From assembly GCA_030950835.1 (NCBI GenBank), contig JAUZQU010000056.1, positions 1-15,604 of the forward strand: 15,604 nt of DNA, read 5' to 3'. Within the stretch, counting starts at the first letter, position 1, and every line of letters begins with the position of its first letter. Below, piece by piece: positions 4,828 to 12,035 of this stretch. The notes beneath the pieces are model-generated. The model had not been told where the DNA came from, made no database searches, and worked only from the letters and a program-made list of their open reading frames with translations. Source of the stretch: Mariprofundaceae bacterium. GTDB taxonomy: Bacteria > Pseudomonadota > Zetaproteobacteria > Mariprofundales > Mariprofundaceae. The translations under genes and the position numbers were made by a program.

Positions 4828-6701
4828 TATTCTTTGCGACCAAACAAGCGGTCTAAATCATGTAATGAGAGCTTCACATAAGTAGGTCGTCCATGATTAC
4901 ATTGCGCAATATTCGGTGTTTTTTCCATTTCACGCAAGAGATTGATTTGTTCTTCATGCGATAGTGTTCTGCCAGCTTTAATCGAAGCTTTGCAAGCGCG
5001 ATTGCCTAACCAACGCTCTAATATTCGCCCTAAACCTGTACGGTCTGCCTCACTTTCTGCGCCTAGCAACATACAAGCATCGATAAGCTCTTCCACCAAA
5101 GCAACAGGTGATTCTTTGCCCAACATCGCAGGAATACTTTTGATGTGGGTGGTATGTTCATCAATTAAATCAAGCTGAACGCCAAAACGTTCTAAAGTAT
5201 CTGAATAATCTGCCAGCCAAGCCATAGTATTGGCATCAACGTGAACAGGCTCAGGGCTAAGCAACATTTGGACAGCGATGTCTCCCCCTGTCAGTTGGGC
5301 TTTGATTTTTTCATAGGTCATACGTTCATGGGCAGCATGTTGGTCAACCAAAACCACGCCATCATTGGTTTGTGCTAAGACATAACATTGATGCACTTGT
5401 GCTAAAGGTTGCCCCAAATCTGGCGTGTTATCAACGTGATAAACCGCTGCAGACTCCCCTACTTCGCCGCCTGTATTGCCGCTTGAGAACAATACACGCT
5501 GCACATCTGTGGCTATGTTTGCTGATGAACTTGCCCCGATATTTGTTCCCGATTTTGTCCGCTCATGCGACATCGTGGGCATACGTTCGGATTGGAAACG
5601 TGGCATATTGCTATGTGCAACAGGTGTTTGAGGCTGATACGTTGAAGTGTTGGTTTCAGCATGCATAGACTGCAATGCTTGCTGCGTGGTGGTGCTAGAC
5701 ACCGATTGACCCATGCGTTCAATCGCCAAACGCACACAAGCTACAACCGCTGCAAAGACCTGTTGCGGCGATTTGAAACGCACCTCTTTTTTCGATGGAT
5801 GTACATTCACATCCACATCAGCAGGGTCTATTTCCAGCCTAACCACGGCGATAGGATAACGATCATGGAACATCACGTCTCTGTAACCTGCTCTTAAAGC
5901 AGCAATGAGTTGTTTGTCTCGAATGACGCGCCCATTGACCAAAAATACCATGCGTGTGCTATCACGATGATGGAACGTGGGCAGCCCTAAAAAGGCTGAA
6001 ACATGTATGTTTTCATGTTCGAGATGTTGTTGCAGGTGATTTTTGGCGAAATCTTTGCCTAAAATGCTTAAAACACGTTCTTTTTCGCTCTGCGCGACAA
6101 AGTTAAAGCGTTTTTTACCGTCAAACTCCAATGTTATGGCAACTTTAGGGTGGGATAACGCCAAAGCTTTGACCACTTCTACAATCGCCGCCTCTTCGGT
6201 TTTGTCGGTGCGCATAAAGTTTAAACGGGCAGGCGTATTTAAAAATAAGTCTAATATTTCAATTTTAGTGCCTTTGCGTGGTGCTGCGGGTCGGCTTTCT
6301 GCCGCCAAGCCGCCATCAACTTTCAGCTCTATGCCTTCATCACTGTCGGCAAGGCAAGTCAACATACGAAAACGTGATACCGAAGCAATAGAAGGCAGAG
6401 CTTCACCTCTAAAACCATGTGAAGCAATACAATGCAGGTCGGCAGAAGTCTCGATTTTACTGGTAGCATGACGTTTTAAAGCACAAGCAGCATCTTCTGG
6501 CGACATACCACAGCCATTGTCATCAATTTCAATGCGTTTTTTGCCTGCTTGCTGAATACGCACCTGAATTTGTGTTGCCCCTGCGTCCAAGCTGTTTTCC
6601 ATCAACTCTTTGACCGCAGATGCAGGTCGTTCCACCACCTCACCTGCGGCAATTTGGTTGGCAACTTGGGCAGGCAGAATATGTATGGTTGGATGAGACA
6701 T
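4827..6701 (-). CDS. mutL: DNA mismatch repair protein MutL, endonuclease type
   Basis: MutL couples mismatch recognition by MutS to strand excision. The N-terminal GHKL ATPase motifs are all present: NQIAAGEVVERPASAVKEL with the catalytic Glu and MENSLDAGA, then DDNGCGM, then SHGFRGEALPSI. The DPADVDVNVHPSKKEVRF strand follows. A disordered, Ser/Thr/Gln-rich linker separates the C-terminal dimerisation domain. That domain has the metal-endonuclease motif DQHAAHERMTYE and the partner motif CNHGRP, so this MutL should nick DNA itself, as in organisms without MutH. The start at 6701 (MSHPTIHILP) matches where MutL proteins normally begin; an in-frame ATG at 6815 would add 38 Pro/Ala-rich residues. 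Neither start has a clear ribosome binding site. It is divergent from the tRNA cluster and coupled to the cupin gene. Confidence 0.95.
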   Translation of the reverse strand: MSHPTIHILPAQVANQIAAGEVVERPASAVKELMENSLDAGATQIQVRIQQAGKKRIEIDDNGCGMSPEDAACALKRHATSKIETSADLHCIASHGFRGEALPSIASVSRFRMLTCLADSDEGIELKVDGGLAAESRPAAPRKGTKIEILDLFLNTPARLNFMRTDKTEEAAIVEVVKALALSHPKVAITLEFDGKKRFNFVAQSEKERVLSILGKDFAKNHLQQHLEHENIHVSAFLGLPTFHHRDSTRMVFLVNGRVIRDKQLIAALRAGYRDVMFHDRYPIAVVRLEIDPADVDVNVHPSKKEVRFKSPQQVFAAVVACVRLAIERMGQSVSSTTTQQALQSMHAETNTSTYQPQTPVAHSNMPRFQSERMPTMSHERTKSGTNIGASSSANIATDVQRVLFSSGNTGGEVGESAAVYHVDNTPDLGQPLAQVHQCYVLAQTNDGVVLVDQHAAHERMTYEKIKAQLTGGDIAVQMLLSPEPVHVDANTMAWLADYSDTLERFGVQLDLIDEHTTHIKSIPAMLGKESPVALVEELIDACMLLGAESEADRTGLGRILERWLGNRACKASIKAGRTLSHEEQINLLREMEKTPNIAQCNHGRPTYVKLSLHDLDRLFGRKE

Positions 6702-6833
6702 GGGCGCATCATCGTTGATAATGGGAGCACTAGCAAGCGAAGCAGGAGGCAAAGAAAGAGGATTAAAGCGCGGTGTATGTTCAAGCGCTGCTTTGCCTTT
6801 TAAAGCTTCAATCATGCGACTTAAAATAAATGC

Positions 6834-6861
6834 TTGACCCTTCTTTGCGCGCCGCTACATT
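6834..6861 (+). promoter_or_regulatory. Probable promoter of the tRNA cluster
   Basis: TTGACC (6834-6839) and TACATT (6856-6861) are 16 bp apart and are followed by a GC-rich discriminator (CGCCTCG), typical of stably expressed, stringently controlled RNA genes. Transcription would begin a few bases before tRNA-Gly at 6876. The segment also forms the upstream region of divergent mutL. Confidence 0.5.
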
Positions 6862-6875
6862 TCGCCTCGTTCAAT

Positions 6876-6951
6876 GCGGGTATAGCTCATTTGGTAGAGC
6901 GCGACCTTGCCAAGGTCGAGGTGACCAGTTCGAGCCTGGTTACCCGCTCCA
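6876..6951 (+). tRNA. tRNA-Gly (anticodon GCC)
   Basis: The 76-base gene folds into a full cloverleaf. The acceptor GCGGGTA pairs with TACCCGC. The anticodon stem CGACC/GGTCG encloses the loop TTGCCAA with anticodon GCC. The T arm carries GTTCGAG. The CCA end is encoded (6949-6951). It is first of three tRNAs in the same direction. Confidence 0.97.
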
Positions 6952-6957
6952 TACATG

Positions 6958-6999
6958 AAGGGAGTCTTGATTGTCTTACGACTCGGGCTCCCTTTTTTA
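6958..6999 (+). terminator. Rho-independent terminator after tRNA-Gly
   Basis: AAGGGAG (6958-6964) pairs with CTCCCTT (6988-6994) and runs into a T-tract. The long 23-base loop may pair further internally (GTC with GAC). Its position between tRNA-Gly and tRNA-Cys suggests partial termination or a processing hairpin within the cluster. Confidence 0.6.
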
Positions 7000-7016
7000 T
7001 TTGAAAAAGTTTGAAT

Positions 7017-7091
7017 GGCAGGGTGGCTCAGTGGTACGGCGGGGGATTGCAAATCCCTTATTCGCGAGTTCGATTCTCGCCCCTGCCTCCA
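7017..7091 (+). tRNA. tRNA-Cys (anticodon GCA)
   Basis: The 75-base gene has acceptor GGCAGGG pairing with CCCTGCC. The anticodon stem GGGGA/TCCCT surrounds the loop TTGCAAA with anticodon GCA. The T arm is GCGAG-TTCGATT-CTCGC. CCA is encoded at 7089-7091. The Gly-Cys-Leu order is a common proteobacterial tRNA cluster. Confidence 0.97.
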
Positions 7092-7143
7092 TTCATATTG
7101 AAGGTGTGTTTGCATACACAGCTTTGATTTGATAAGTGATAGT

Positions 7144-7230
7144 GCCGGGATGGCGGAACTGGTAGACGCAAGGGACTTAAAATCCCTCGAAATTACTTTC
7201 GTGCGGGTTCGACTCCCGCTCCCGGTACCA
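7144..7230 (+). tRNA. tRNA-Leu (anticodon UAA)
   Basis: The 87-base class II tRNA gene has acceptor GCCGGGA pairing with TCCCGGT, discriminator A and encoded CCA. The anticodon stem AGGGA/TCCCT surrounds the loop CTTAAAA with anticodon TAA. A long variable arm (CGAAATTACTTTCG) and the T arm GCGGG-TTCGACT-CCCGC complete the leucine tRNA. About 170 bases without a gene follow before fdxA and hold only the fdxA promoter region. Confidence 0.97.
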
Positions 7231-7354
7231 CTTACACTTATCTTGGTAGTTTCTTTGCTGCAAAGCATAACACACTCCTCTATATCATGATTCACCCTTG
7301 GCTAAATGTTCAATCACCGTATAGTTCGCCTTGGTATGAAATAGTGTGTTTGAT

Positions 7355-7385
7355 TTGCACCATGAAAAACCTGTTAAATTATAGT
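7355..7385 (+). promoter_or_regulatory. Possible fdxA promoter
   Basis: TTGCAC (7355-7360) and TATAGT (7380-7385) are 19 bp apart, or 18 bp if the -10 is read as TTATAG. This precedes the strong GAGAGGA ribosome binding site (7388-7394). The wide spacing makes the call tentative; a sigma-70 promoter is expected somewhere in 7290-7390 because the gene follows tRNA-Leu. Confidence 0.3.
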
Positions 7386-7400
7386 CAGAGAGGATAAATC

Positions 7401-7745
7401 ATGGCTTTTGTTGTTACCCAGCTTTGTAAAGATTGTGTAGATACTGCTTGTGTTGCGGTATGCCCAGTGGATTGTTTTTATCAACCCAAAGAAGTATCGG
7501 ATGAACATCCTAATATGTTGATGATTTCTCCAGAAGAGTGCATTGATTGTGCAGTTTGTGAGCCTGAATGCCCTTGGGAAGCGATTTACCCTGAAGAAGA
7601 TGTACCTGAAGTCATTGAGCCAGACATTGCTTTGAATGATTTGTGTGATTCTGATCGTGATGCCTTTGATTTGGCGGAAGTGACCGAACATACACCGCCT
7701 TCGGCAGAAGAAGTAAGCGCTAAAAAAGCCGAATTTGGTCTTTAA
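7401..7745 (+). CDS. fdxA: 7Fe ferredoxin ([3Fe-4S][4Fe-4S])
   Basis: This 114-residue electron carrier matches Azotobacter ferredoxin I-type proteins from its first residues (MAFVVTQLC). By that alignment C9, C17 and C57 bind the [3Fe-4S] cluster, and C21, C47, C50 and C53 bind the [4Fe-4S] cluster; C12 and C25 are the additional conserved cysteines. The motifs are CKDCVDTACVAVCPVDC and CIDCAVCEPECP. The C-terminal half is acidic, as usual in the family. It stands alone between the tRNA cluster and a perfect terminator, with a strong ribosome binding site 6 bases before ATG, so it is a monocistronic, probably well expressed gene. The redox partner is not evident here. Confidence 0.95.
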   Translation: MAFVVTQLCKDCVDTACVAVCPVDCFYQPKEVSDEHPNMLMISPEECIDCAVCEPECPWEAIYPEEDVPEVIEPDIALNDLCDSDRDAFDLAEVTEHTPPSAEEVSAKKAEFGL

Positions 7746-7770
7746 CACATGACCCAGCAATGGGGTGAAC

Positions 7771-7793
7771 AAGGGAGCTTAGGCTCCCTTTTC
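7771..7793 (+). terminator. Rho-independent terminator of fdxA
   Basis: A perfect 8-bp stem, AAGGGAGC (7771-7778) and GCTCCCTT (7783-7790), with loop TTAG, followed by TTCT. It lies 25 bases after the fdxA stop and only 18-20 bases before the rlmN start, so rlmN needs its own promoter or read-through. Confidence 0.88.
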
Positions 7794-7810
7794 TCTGTGG
7801 CTTGGCAACC

Positions 7811-8890
7811 ATGAGCCACATACCACTTCAGCCTCTTTATGGCTTGGACAAACCACAACTATTGCAATTATGTCAGCAGTTGGGTGTTTCTGAAGTGCAT
7901 GCGAATACCATCAATGGCAAAGTTTTTCGTCATGCTGAATTTGATATAGAACATATCCCCTACTTTCCCCAAAAATTATTACATTGGTTGCAACAACATA
8001 CCCAAGCAGACTTACCCGCGATTGTCAGTCAACAGCAGTCTACAGATGGCACGCAAAAGTTATTGCTGCGTATGCAAGATGGGCGCGATGTGGAATCGGT
8101 ATTGATTCAGGGTACGGGTCGAATCACCCAGTGCATATCTTCACAAGTAGGCTGTGCTATTGGTTGTAAATTCTGCTTAACCGCAACTGCAGGTCTAACC
8201 CGCAACCTAACCACCTCAGAAATGATTAGCCAAGTGATGGTGGCACATCGTACTTTAGGTCAATATCCGCGTAATATAGTCTTGATGGGCATGGGTGAGC
8301 CGTTGCATAATTACGCACATGTCGCCCAATTTGTACAGATGCTTACAGATCCACAAGGCATGGCATTTTCACCTCGCCGTGTCACCATTTCCACCGCAGG
8401 TTTGGTGCCTGCAATAGCGCGTATGATAGATGATGATTTGCCATGTAGTTTGGCAGTATCATTGAATGCGACCACCGATAGTGTGCGCAGCCAAATCATG
8501 CCTATCAATCAGAAATACCCTTTAGCATCCTTGTTGAACGTGATGCAGCAATACATTCAATCACGCAAGCGTAAACGTATTTTTGTCGAATATGTAATGT
8601 TAGCAGGCATCAATGATAGCTTAGACGACCTTAACCGTTTGATTCCTATCATGAAAAATCTAAACAGCACCATCAATTTATTGCCCTTCAACCCCTTTCC
8701 TGGCAGTGGTTATCAACGCCCTAGTGAAGAAACGGTCAATTTGTTTCGTGATACACTCAATGCAGAAGGTATTGTGGCTGTGGTGCGTGAGTCCAAGGGG
8801 CAAGAAATTTCAGCAGCTTGTGGTTTGTTAAAAACAGAAGTCAACCAACGCGCAGCCGCGAAAATGCAACAAAGGAGCGTGGTTTCATGA
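7811..8890 (+). CDS. rlmN: Dual-specificity rRNA/tRNA m2A methyltransferase RlmN
   Basis: RlmN is a radical-SAM enzyme that methylates C2 of adenosine 2503 in 23S rRNA and of A37 in some tRNAs, by a ping-pong mechanism through a methylated cysteine. The 359-residue protein carries the cluster motif CAIGCKFC (C115, C119, C122), the SAM-binding GMGEPL (160-165), and the catalytic C-terminal cysteine in AACGLL (C337). Length and all motifs fit RlmN rather than the resistance paralogue Cfr. ATG 7811 is chosen; an in-frame TTG at 7802 adds three residues, and neither has a recognisable ribosome binding site. The stop overlaps the hldA start (ATGA). Confidence 0.95.
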   Translation: MSHIPLQPLYGLDKPQLLQLCQQLGVSEVHANTINGKVFRHAEFDIEHIPYFPQKLLHWLQQHTQADLPAIVSQQQSTDGTQKLLLRMQDGRDVESVLIQGTGRITQCISSQVGCAIGCKFCLTATAGLTRNLTTSEMISQVMVAHRTLGQYPRNIVLMGMGEPLHNYAHVAQFVQMLTDPQGMAFSPRRVTISTAGLVPAIARMIDDDLPCSLAVSLNATTDSVRSQIMPINQKYPLASLLNVMQQYIQSRKRKRIFVEYVMLAGINDSLDDLNRLIPIMKNLNSTINLLPFNPFPGSGYQRPSEETVNLFRDTLNAEGIVAVVRESKGQEISAACGLLKTEVNQRAAAKMQQRSVVS

Positions 8891-9813
8891 TTTTAGTCAT
8901 GGGTGACATTATTGTGGATGAGTTTATTTGGGGTGATGTACATCGTATTTCACCAGAAGCGCCTGTTCCTGTGGTGCATGTGTCCAAGATTGATCGCAGA
9001 TTGGGTGGCTCGGCGAATGTGATTCGCAATTTACATGCTTTAGATACCCAATCAGCCATGTTTGGGGTGGTAGGTAATGATGAACCGGGGCGTTGGGTGC
9101 ATCAGAGGTTAGGTGAGCTAAACTCGGATGATTCTGGAGTTTTCACCAAGCAGAATGAGCGCCCGACTGCTATCAAAACCCGTGTCATTGCCCAACATCA
9201 GCAGATTGTGCGTTATGATCATGAATGGAATGCGCCTATTCAAAAACAAGCTCAGCAATTTCTGCTACAAGCTATGCGTGAAAAATTAAATCAAGCTTCT
9301 GCTATTATTTTATCAGACTATGCCAAAGGTGTATTAACGCCTGATTTGTTGTCCCAGCTCATCCCCGAGTTACAAGGGAAAATCATTGGCATTGATCCCA
9401 AACCTGCCCATACCCATGCTTATGTTGGGGCAACATTTATCACACCCAACTTACTTGAAGCCTCTCAAATGGCGGATATGCAAGCGCTTAATGAAGATGA
9501 ACATGTTGAAAAGATGGCAAAACATCTGCACCAGACCTTGAAACTGAAATATACCCTGATTACCCGCTCTGAACGTGGCATGACTTTATATGATGGGCAA
9601 CAATGCCACCATATTCCCACCGCAGCGCGTGATGTTTTTGATGTGACGGGTGCTGGCGATACCGTGATTGCCGTGTTCACAGCAAGTCTAGCGCGTGGTG
9701 ATTCGGCTTTAGAAGCTGCAAAAACGGCGAATTTAGCAGCAGGTGTAGTCGTAGGTAAAGTGGGCACGGCCACTGCCGACTGGGCTGAAATTGCGAGCCA
9801 TGCCCATGACTAA
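8887..9813 (+). CDS. hldA: D-glycero-beta-D-manno-heptose-7-phosphate kinase (HldA/RfaE1)
   Basis: This 308-residue PfkB-family kinase matches the kinase half of E. coli HldE: GDIIVDEFIWGDVHRISPEAP (6-26), RRLGGSANV (37-45), and the ATP/catalytic motif DVTGAGDTV (252-260) followed by AAGVVVGKVGT. It phosphorylates heptose 7-phosphate to the 1,7-bisphosphate, on the way to ADP-heptose for the LPS inner core. No nucleotidyltransferase domain is fused, so the adenylyltransferase (HldC/RfaE2) must lie elsewhere. The start at 8887 is set by AAAGGAG 9 bases upstream, by homology, and by the ATGA overlap with rlmN; upstream in-frame codons belong to the rlmN shadow. It overlaps kdsB by 8 bases. Confidence 0.94.
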   Translation: MILVMGDIIVDEFIWGDVHRISPEAPVPVVHVSKIDRRLGGSANVIRNLHALDTQSAMFGVVGNDEPGRWVHQRLGELNSDDSGVFTKQNERPTAIKTRVIAQHQQIVRYDHEWNAPIQKQAQQFLLQAMREKLNQASAIILSDYAKGVLTPDLLSQLIPELQGKIIGIDPKPAHTHAYVGATFITPNLLEASQMADMQALNEDEHVEKMAKHLHQTLKLKYTLITRSERGMTLYDGQQCHHIPTAARDVFDVTGAGDTVIAVFTASLARGDSALEAAKTANLAAGVVVGKVGTATADWAEIASHAHD

Positions 9814-10561
9814 AGCCTTAAGTTATGCCATTGGCATCCCCGCCCGTTTTGATTCGAGCCGTTTTCCAGGCAAACCATTGGCGCTGCTTGCAGGTAAACC
9901 CATGATTGCCCATGTGATTGAACGCGCCCTAGCTGCTGATATTGGCCCTGTGATTGTGGCTACAGATCATCAAGGCATCGCTGATACTGCGCAAAAGTTT
10001 GGGGCGCAAGTCCGCATGACACACAGCGAGCATACAAGTGGCAGCGAGCGTTTGGCTGAAGCTATGGCGGATGTGGACTGCGATGTTGTCATCAATGTGC
10101 AAGGGGATGAACCTTTGATTGACCCTTTGGCGATTCAGGCGGTCATTTCCCCCTTTTCAGCACAAAAAGACGTACATATGGCAACTTTAGCCCACCCAAT
10201 TCGTGAAAAACGTGACTTTTCTGATCCCAATGTGGTTAAAGTGACCTGTAATGCCTTGGGAAATGCCATGTACTTTAGCCGTTCGACCATCCCCTACCCT
10301 CGAAATCCAGATGCCTTGCAACAGCAAGATATGTTACAACATGTTGGTCTTTATGCTTATCGGCATGATTTTTTGATGACATACAACCAGCTTGAACCTT
10401 GTCAGTATGAAAAGATTGAGCAGTTAGAACAACTTCGGGTGTTGCATCATGGTTATGATATTGCGGTTACTGTGGGCGATTTTCATTGTTTAGGTGTGGA
10501 TACACCACAAGATTTACAACGCGCTGAAACCATGCTCAAGGCTTCAATCAAGATATTATAA
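9806..10561 (+). CDS. kdsB: CMP-KDO synthetase (3-deoxy-manno-octulosonate cytidylyltransferase)
   Basis: KdsB activates KDO with CTP to CMP-KDO, the donor used by the KDO transferase in LPS inner-core assembly in the cytoplasm. The 251-residue protein shows the family signatures: IPARFDSSRFPGKPL (11-25), TSGSERLAEA (77-86), VVINVQGDEPLI (94-105), YFSRSTIPYPR, and the C-terminal GVDTPQDLQRAE. ATG 9806 is chosen for fit to the family N-terminus; ATG 9800 and TTG 9791 are also in frame, and none has a strong ribosome binding site, consistent with translation coupled to hldA. It shares the LPS core pathway with hldA. No clear terminator follows. Confidence 0.95.
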   Translation: MTKALSYAIGIPARFDSSRFPGKPLALLAGKPMIAHVIERALAADIGPVIVATDHQGIADTAQKFGAQVRMTHSEHTSGSERLAEAMADVDCDVVINVQGDEPLIDPLAIQAVISPFSAQKDVHMATLAHPIREKRDFSDPNVVKVTCNALGNAMYFSRSTIPYPRNPDALQQQDMLQHVGLYAYRHDFLMTYNQLEPCQYEKIEQLEQLRVLHHGYDIAVTVGDFHCLGVDTPQDLQRAETMLKASIKIL

Positions 10562-10591
10562 CCGTTCAAACACGAAAGTCCTTTTGTCGTT

Positions 10592-10611
10592 ATGCTCGCG
10601 AAGGCGGACAT
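10592..10611. repeat. Degenerate REP-like palindrome
   Basis: ATGCTCGC (10592-10599), GAAG, GCGGACAT (10604-10611) form an imperfect hairpin with 6 of 8 pairs. With the flanking GTCGTT and CTATACG it resembles the dispersed CCCGCGAAGGCGGG extragenic palindromes of many proteobacteria. It lies in the 144-base gap between convergent kdsB and the small lipoprotein gene, where I see nothing else. Confidence 0.4.
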
Positions 10612-10705
10612 CTATACGTAAATGCATGACCAATCAGCTCTTGTTTAAGCATAAGATGATGGAATATGCATAGTTTAGTCATGATATGCTTGAATGATGC
10701 AGCTT

Positions 10706-10882
10706 TTAATGTGCAGGTTTACCAAAAGGGGAAACTTGCCTGTCACCCTCTGCCACACCTACAGCATCCGTAGGGTTTTTCTCGAAAGCTTGAGGCGAAC
10801 GACCTTCTACTTTGGTAGCTTCAATGGACTCACCACAAGCCAATAGACTTAAAACAGCACATAATAAAATAATTCTCAACAT
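10706..10882 (-). CDS. Small lipoprotein of unknown function
   Basis: From ATG 10882 this encodes 58 residues: a short signal peptide with lipobox LLA-C16 (MLRIILLCAVLSLLAC), then a polar tail of about 42 residues (GESIEATKVEGR...PFGKPAH) without a recognisable domain. An in-frame TTG at 10891, overlapping the rnfH stop, would add three residues (MNK). It should be exported and lipid-anchored. It lies directly after rnfH and is probably cotranscribed with it. The residue after Cys is Gly, which permits outer-membrane sorting. Family not recognised. Confidence 0.6.
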   Translation of the reverse strand: MLRIILLCAVLSLLACGESIEATKVEGRSPQAFEKNPTDAVGVAEGDRQVSPFGKPAH

Positions 10883-10887
10883 CTTAT

Positions 10888-11196
10888 TCAACTCTGCGCT
10901 TGCGTACGTTCTTTTTTAGCACGAATGCGCTCCTTTTTATCATCTTCAGCATGGGCATTGCGTGGTTTTTTGGGTAAAGCACGATAAATTTCAATGCGTT
11001 GCCCATCCAACAATACTTGGCTCAAGGGAACCATTTTGGCAAAAATACCGCATTTATTGATGCTTAAATCAATGTCAGGATATTTACTTAATACTTGTGC
11101 CATGTGTAATACTTCTTCAACGGTACTCGCCTCTGGAACATCCAGCTCTTCTAACCACTGTTCATGCGGCAAAGCATAAGCGATTGCTATATGCAT
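10888..11196 (-). CDS. rnfH: RnfH-family ubiquitin-like protein
   Basis: This 102-residue protein matches RnfH (UPF0125): IAIAYALPHEQWLEELDVPEASTVEE at the start, DIDLSINKCGIFAK in the middle, and the DGQRIEIYRAL beta-grasp end. A charged Lys/Arg/Glu-rich tail follows. The family has a ubiquitin-like beta-grasp fold; its function is not settled despite the name linking it to the Rnf complex. It commonly neighbours the SRPBCC protein RatA in other genomes, which is not seen here. No strong ribosome binding site precedes ATG 11196. Confidence 0.85.
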   Translation of the reverse strand: MHIAIAYALPHEQWLEELDVPEASTVEEVLHMAQVLSKYPDIDLSINKCGIFAKMVPLSQVLLDGQRIEIYRALPKKPRNAHAEDDKKERIRAKKERTQAQS

Positions 11197-11236
11197 CAGA
11201 TATAACCAGACAAAAAAGATAGTATAAGCTGCATAT

Positions 11237-11617
11237 TCAAGGCCAGTATGTCACTTTGGCAGTACATGTTTCAGAAATTTCAATACGGGAGACATGTAGA
11301 CGTGCATTATCCAGACGTTTTGCCATTTCTTTGTACAATTCAGCCGCCACATTTTCACTGCTGGGATTGATTTTATCAAAAGGCGGTACATCATTTAAAT
11401 GATAGTGATCCCAAGGTTCTAAAGCGGCTTTAAGTTCTTTTTTCATGACTTTATAATCAATACCAAGCCCCAAATCATCCAATTCATGGCAAGTGACATA
11501 CAAGTTCACATGCCAATTATGACCATGCAAACGGGCGCAATCACCAGGATAGTCACGCAATTGATGCGCGGCAGAAAAATGGGTTTCAATCATCAGTTCA
11601 TAACGTGCCATATTCAA
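11237..11617 (-). CDS. queD: 6-carboxytetrahydropterin synthase QueD
   Basis: QueD converts dihydroneopterin triphosphate to 6-carboxytetrahydropterin, the second step to the 7-deazaguanine precursor of queuosine. The zinc ligands H18 (SAAHQL), H31 and H33 (LHGH), the catalytic C27 (GDCARLHGH), the DHYHLND motif (70-76) and the ETCTA motif (116-120) are all in place at family spacing. Two starts compete: TTG 11617 has AAGG at 6 bases, while ATG 11611, two codons later, has it at 12. Tgt in the same gene cluster uses the end product of this pathway. Confidence 0.93.
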   Translation of the reverse strand: MNMARYELMIETHFSAAHQLRDYPGDCARLHGHNWHVNLYVTCHELDDLGLGIDYKVMKKELKAALEPWDHYHLNDVPPFDKINPSSENVAAELYKEMAKRLDNARLHVSRIEISETCTAKVTYWP

Positions 11618-11628
11618 ATTTTACCTTA

Positions 11629-12019
11629 TTAATCCCTAACATTGGCTAAAAACATCGCCACTGAAACAATACGACCTTCACCCACCAATAAGTTAAATGT
11701 ACGCGCAGCAGAACGTGAGTCCATACACTCATAACCTATATGTAAACTACTTAAATAGTCCAACACTTCCACATCAGGAAATATAGTGCGTCGTCCAGTA
11801 CCGATGACCAACACTTCAGGTTTTTTTTTTTTCTAACCACGTAAAATCAGCAGCTGTTAATGAAGCTATACTTGTTTTCAACCATGGTTGAACCATGTTT
11901 TGATGAAAATAAAAAGTCGAAGTGATGACTTCCTGCCCCAAACGAAAGGAGTCATCTTCATAAGCATGAAAAATCCGCTGACCACTGTCTAAGGTGGGGC
12001 TAACATCCCCTTTCATCAT
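11629..12019 (-). pseudogene. Mth938/DUF498-domain protein split by a frameshift in a 12-A tract
   Basis: Two adjacent frames together encode one complete Mth938-domain (DUF498/DUF598) protein of about 129 residues. The first runs from ATG 12019 (MMKGDVSPTL) through GQEVITSTFYFHQ to DFTWLEKKK. The second continues PEVLVIGTGRRTIFP to the stop at 11629. They are out of register at a run of 12 A on the coding strand (11821-11832); 11 A would restore WLEKKKPEVLVIGTG. With 12 A the ribosome meets Thr then TGA. The cause may be a sequencing error, a real mutation, phase variation or polymerase slippage. The gene follows secF by 16 bases and is commonly a secF neighbour. Function in bacteria is unknown; relatives include a mitochondrial complex I assembly factor. 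Confidence 0.8.
11821..11832. repeat. Homopolymer of 12 T (A on the coding strand)
   Basis: Twelve consecutive T on the plus strand sit exactly at the frame break of the Mth938-domain gene. Tracts of this length are known sites of replication slippage and transcriptional slippage. Confidence 0.95.
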
Positions 12020-12035
12020 GGTGCCTAACATCTGA

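Noticed and set aside
6043..6471. 142-codon plus-strand ORF inside mutL
   Set aside because: It is antisense to the conserved MutL ATPase domain; frame shadow.
7245..7270. Small palindrome CTTTGCTGCAAAG as a terminator after tRNA-Leu
   Set aside because: The stem is five pairs with a three-base loop and no T-tract follows, so it does not qualify as a terminator.
6855..7295. 146-codon minus-strand ORF across the tRNA cluster
   Set aside because: It lies antisense over three tRNA genes, and its peptides (such as RESNSRIRDLQSPAVPLSH and GNQARTGHLDLGKV) are the familiar false translations of antisense tRNA sequence.
7374..7772. 132-codon minus-strand ORF opposite fdxA
   Set aside because: It is fully antisense to the well-supported ferredoxin gene; its Phe/Arg-rich composition is a frame shadow.
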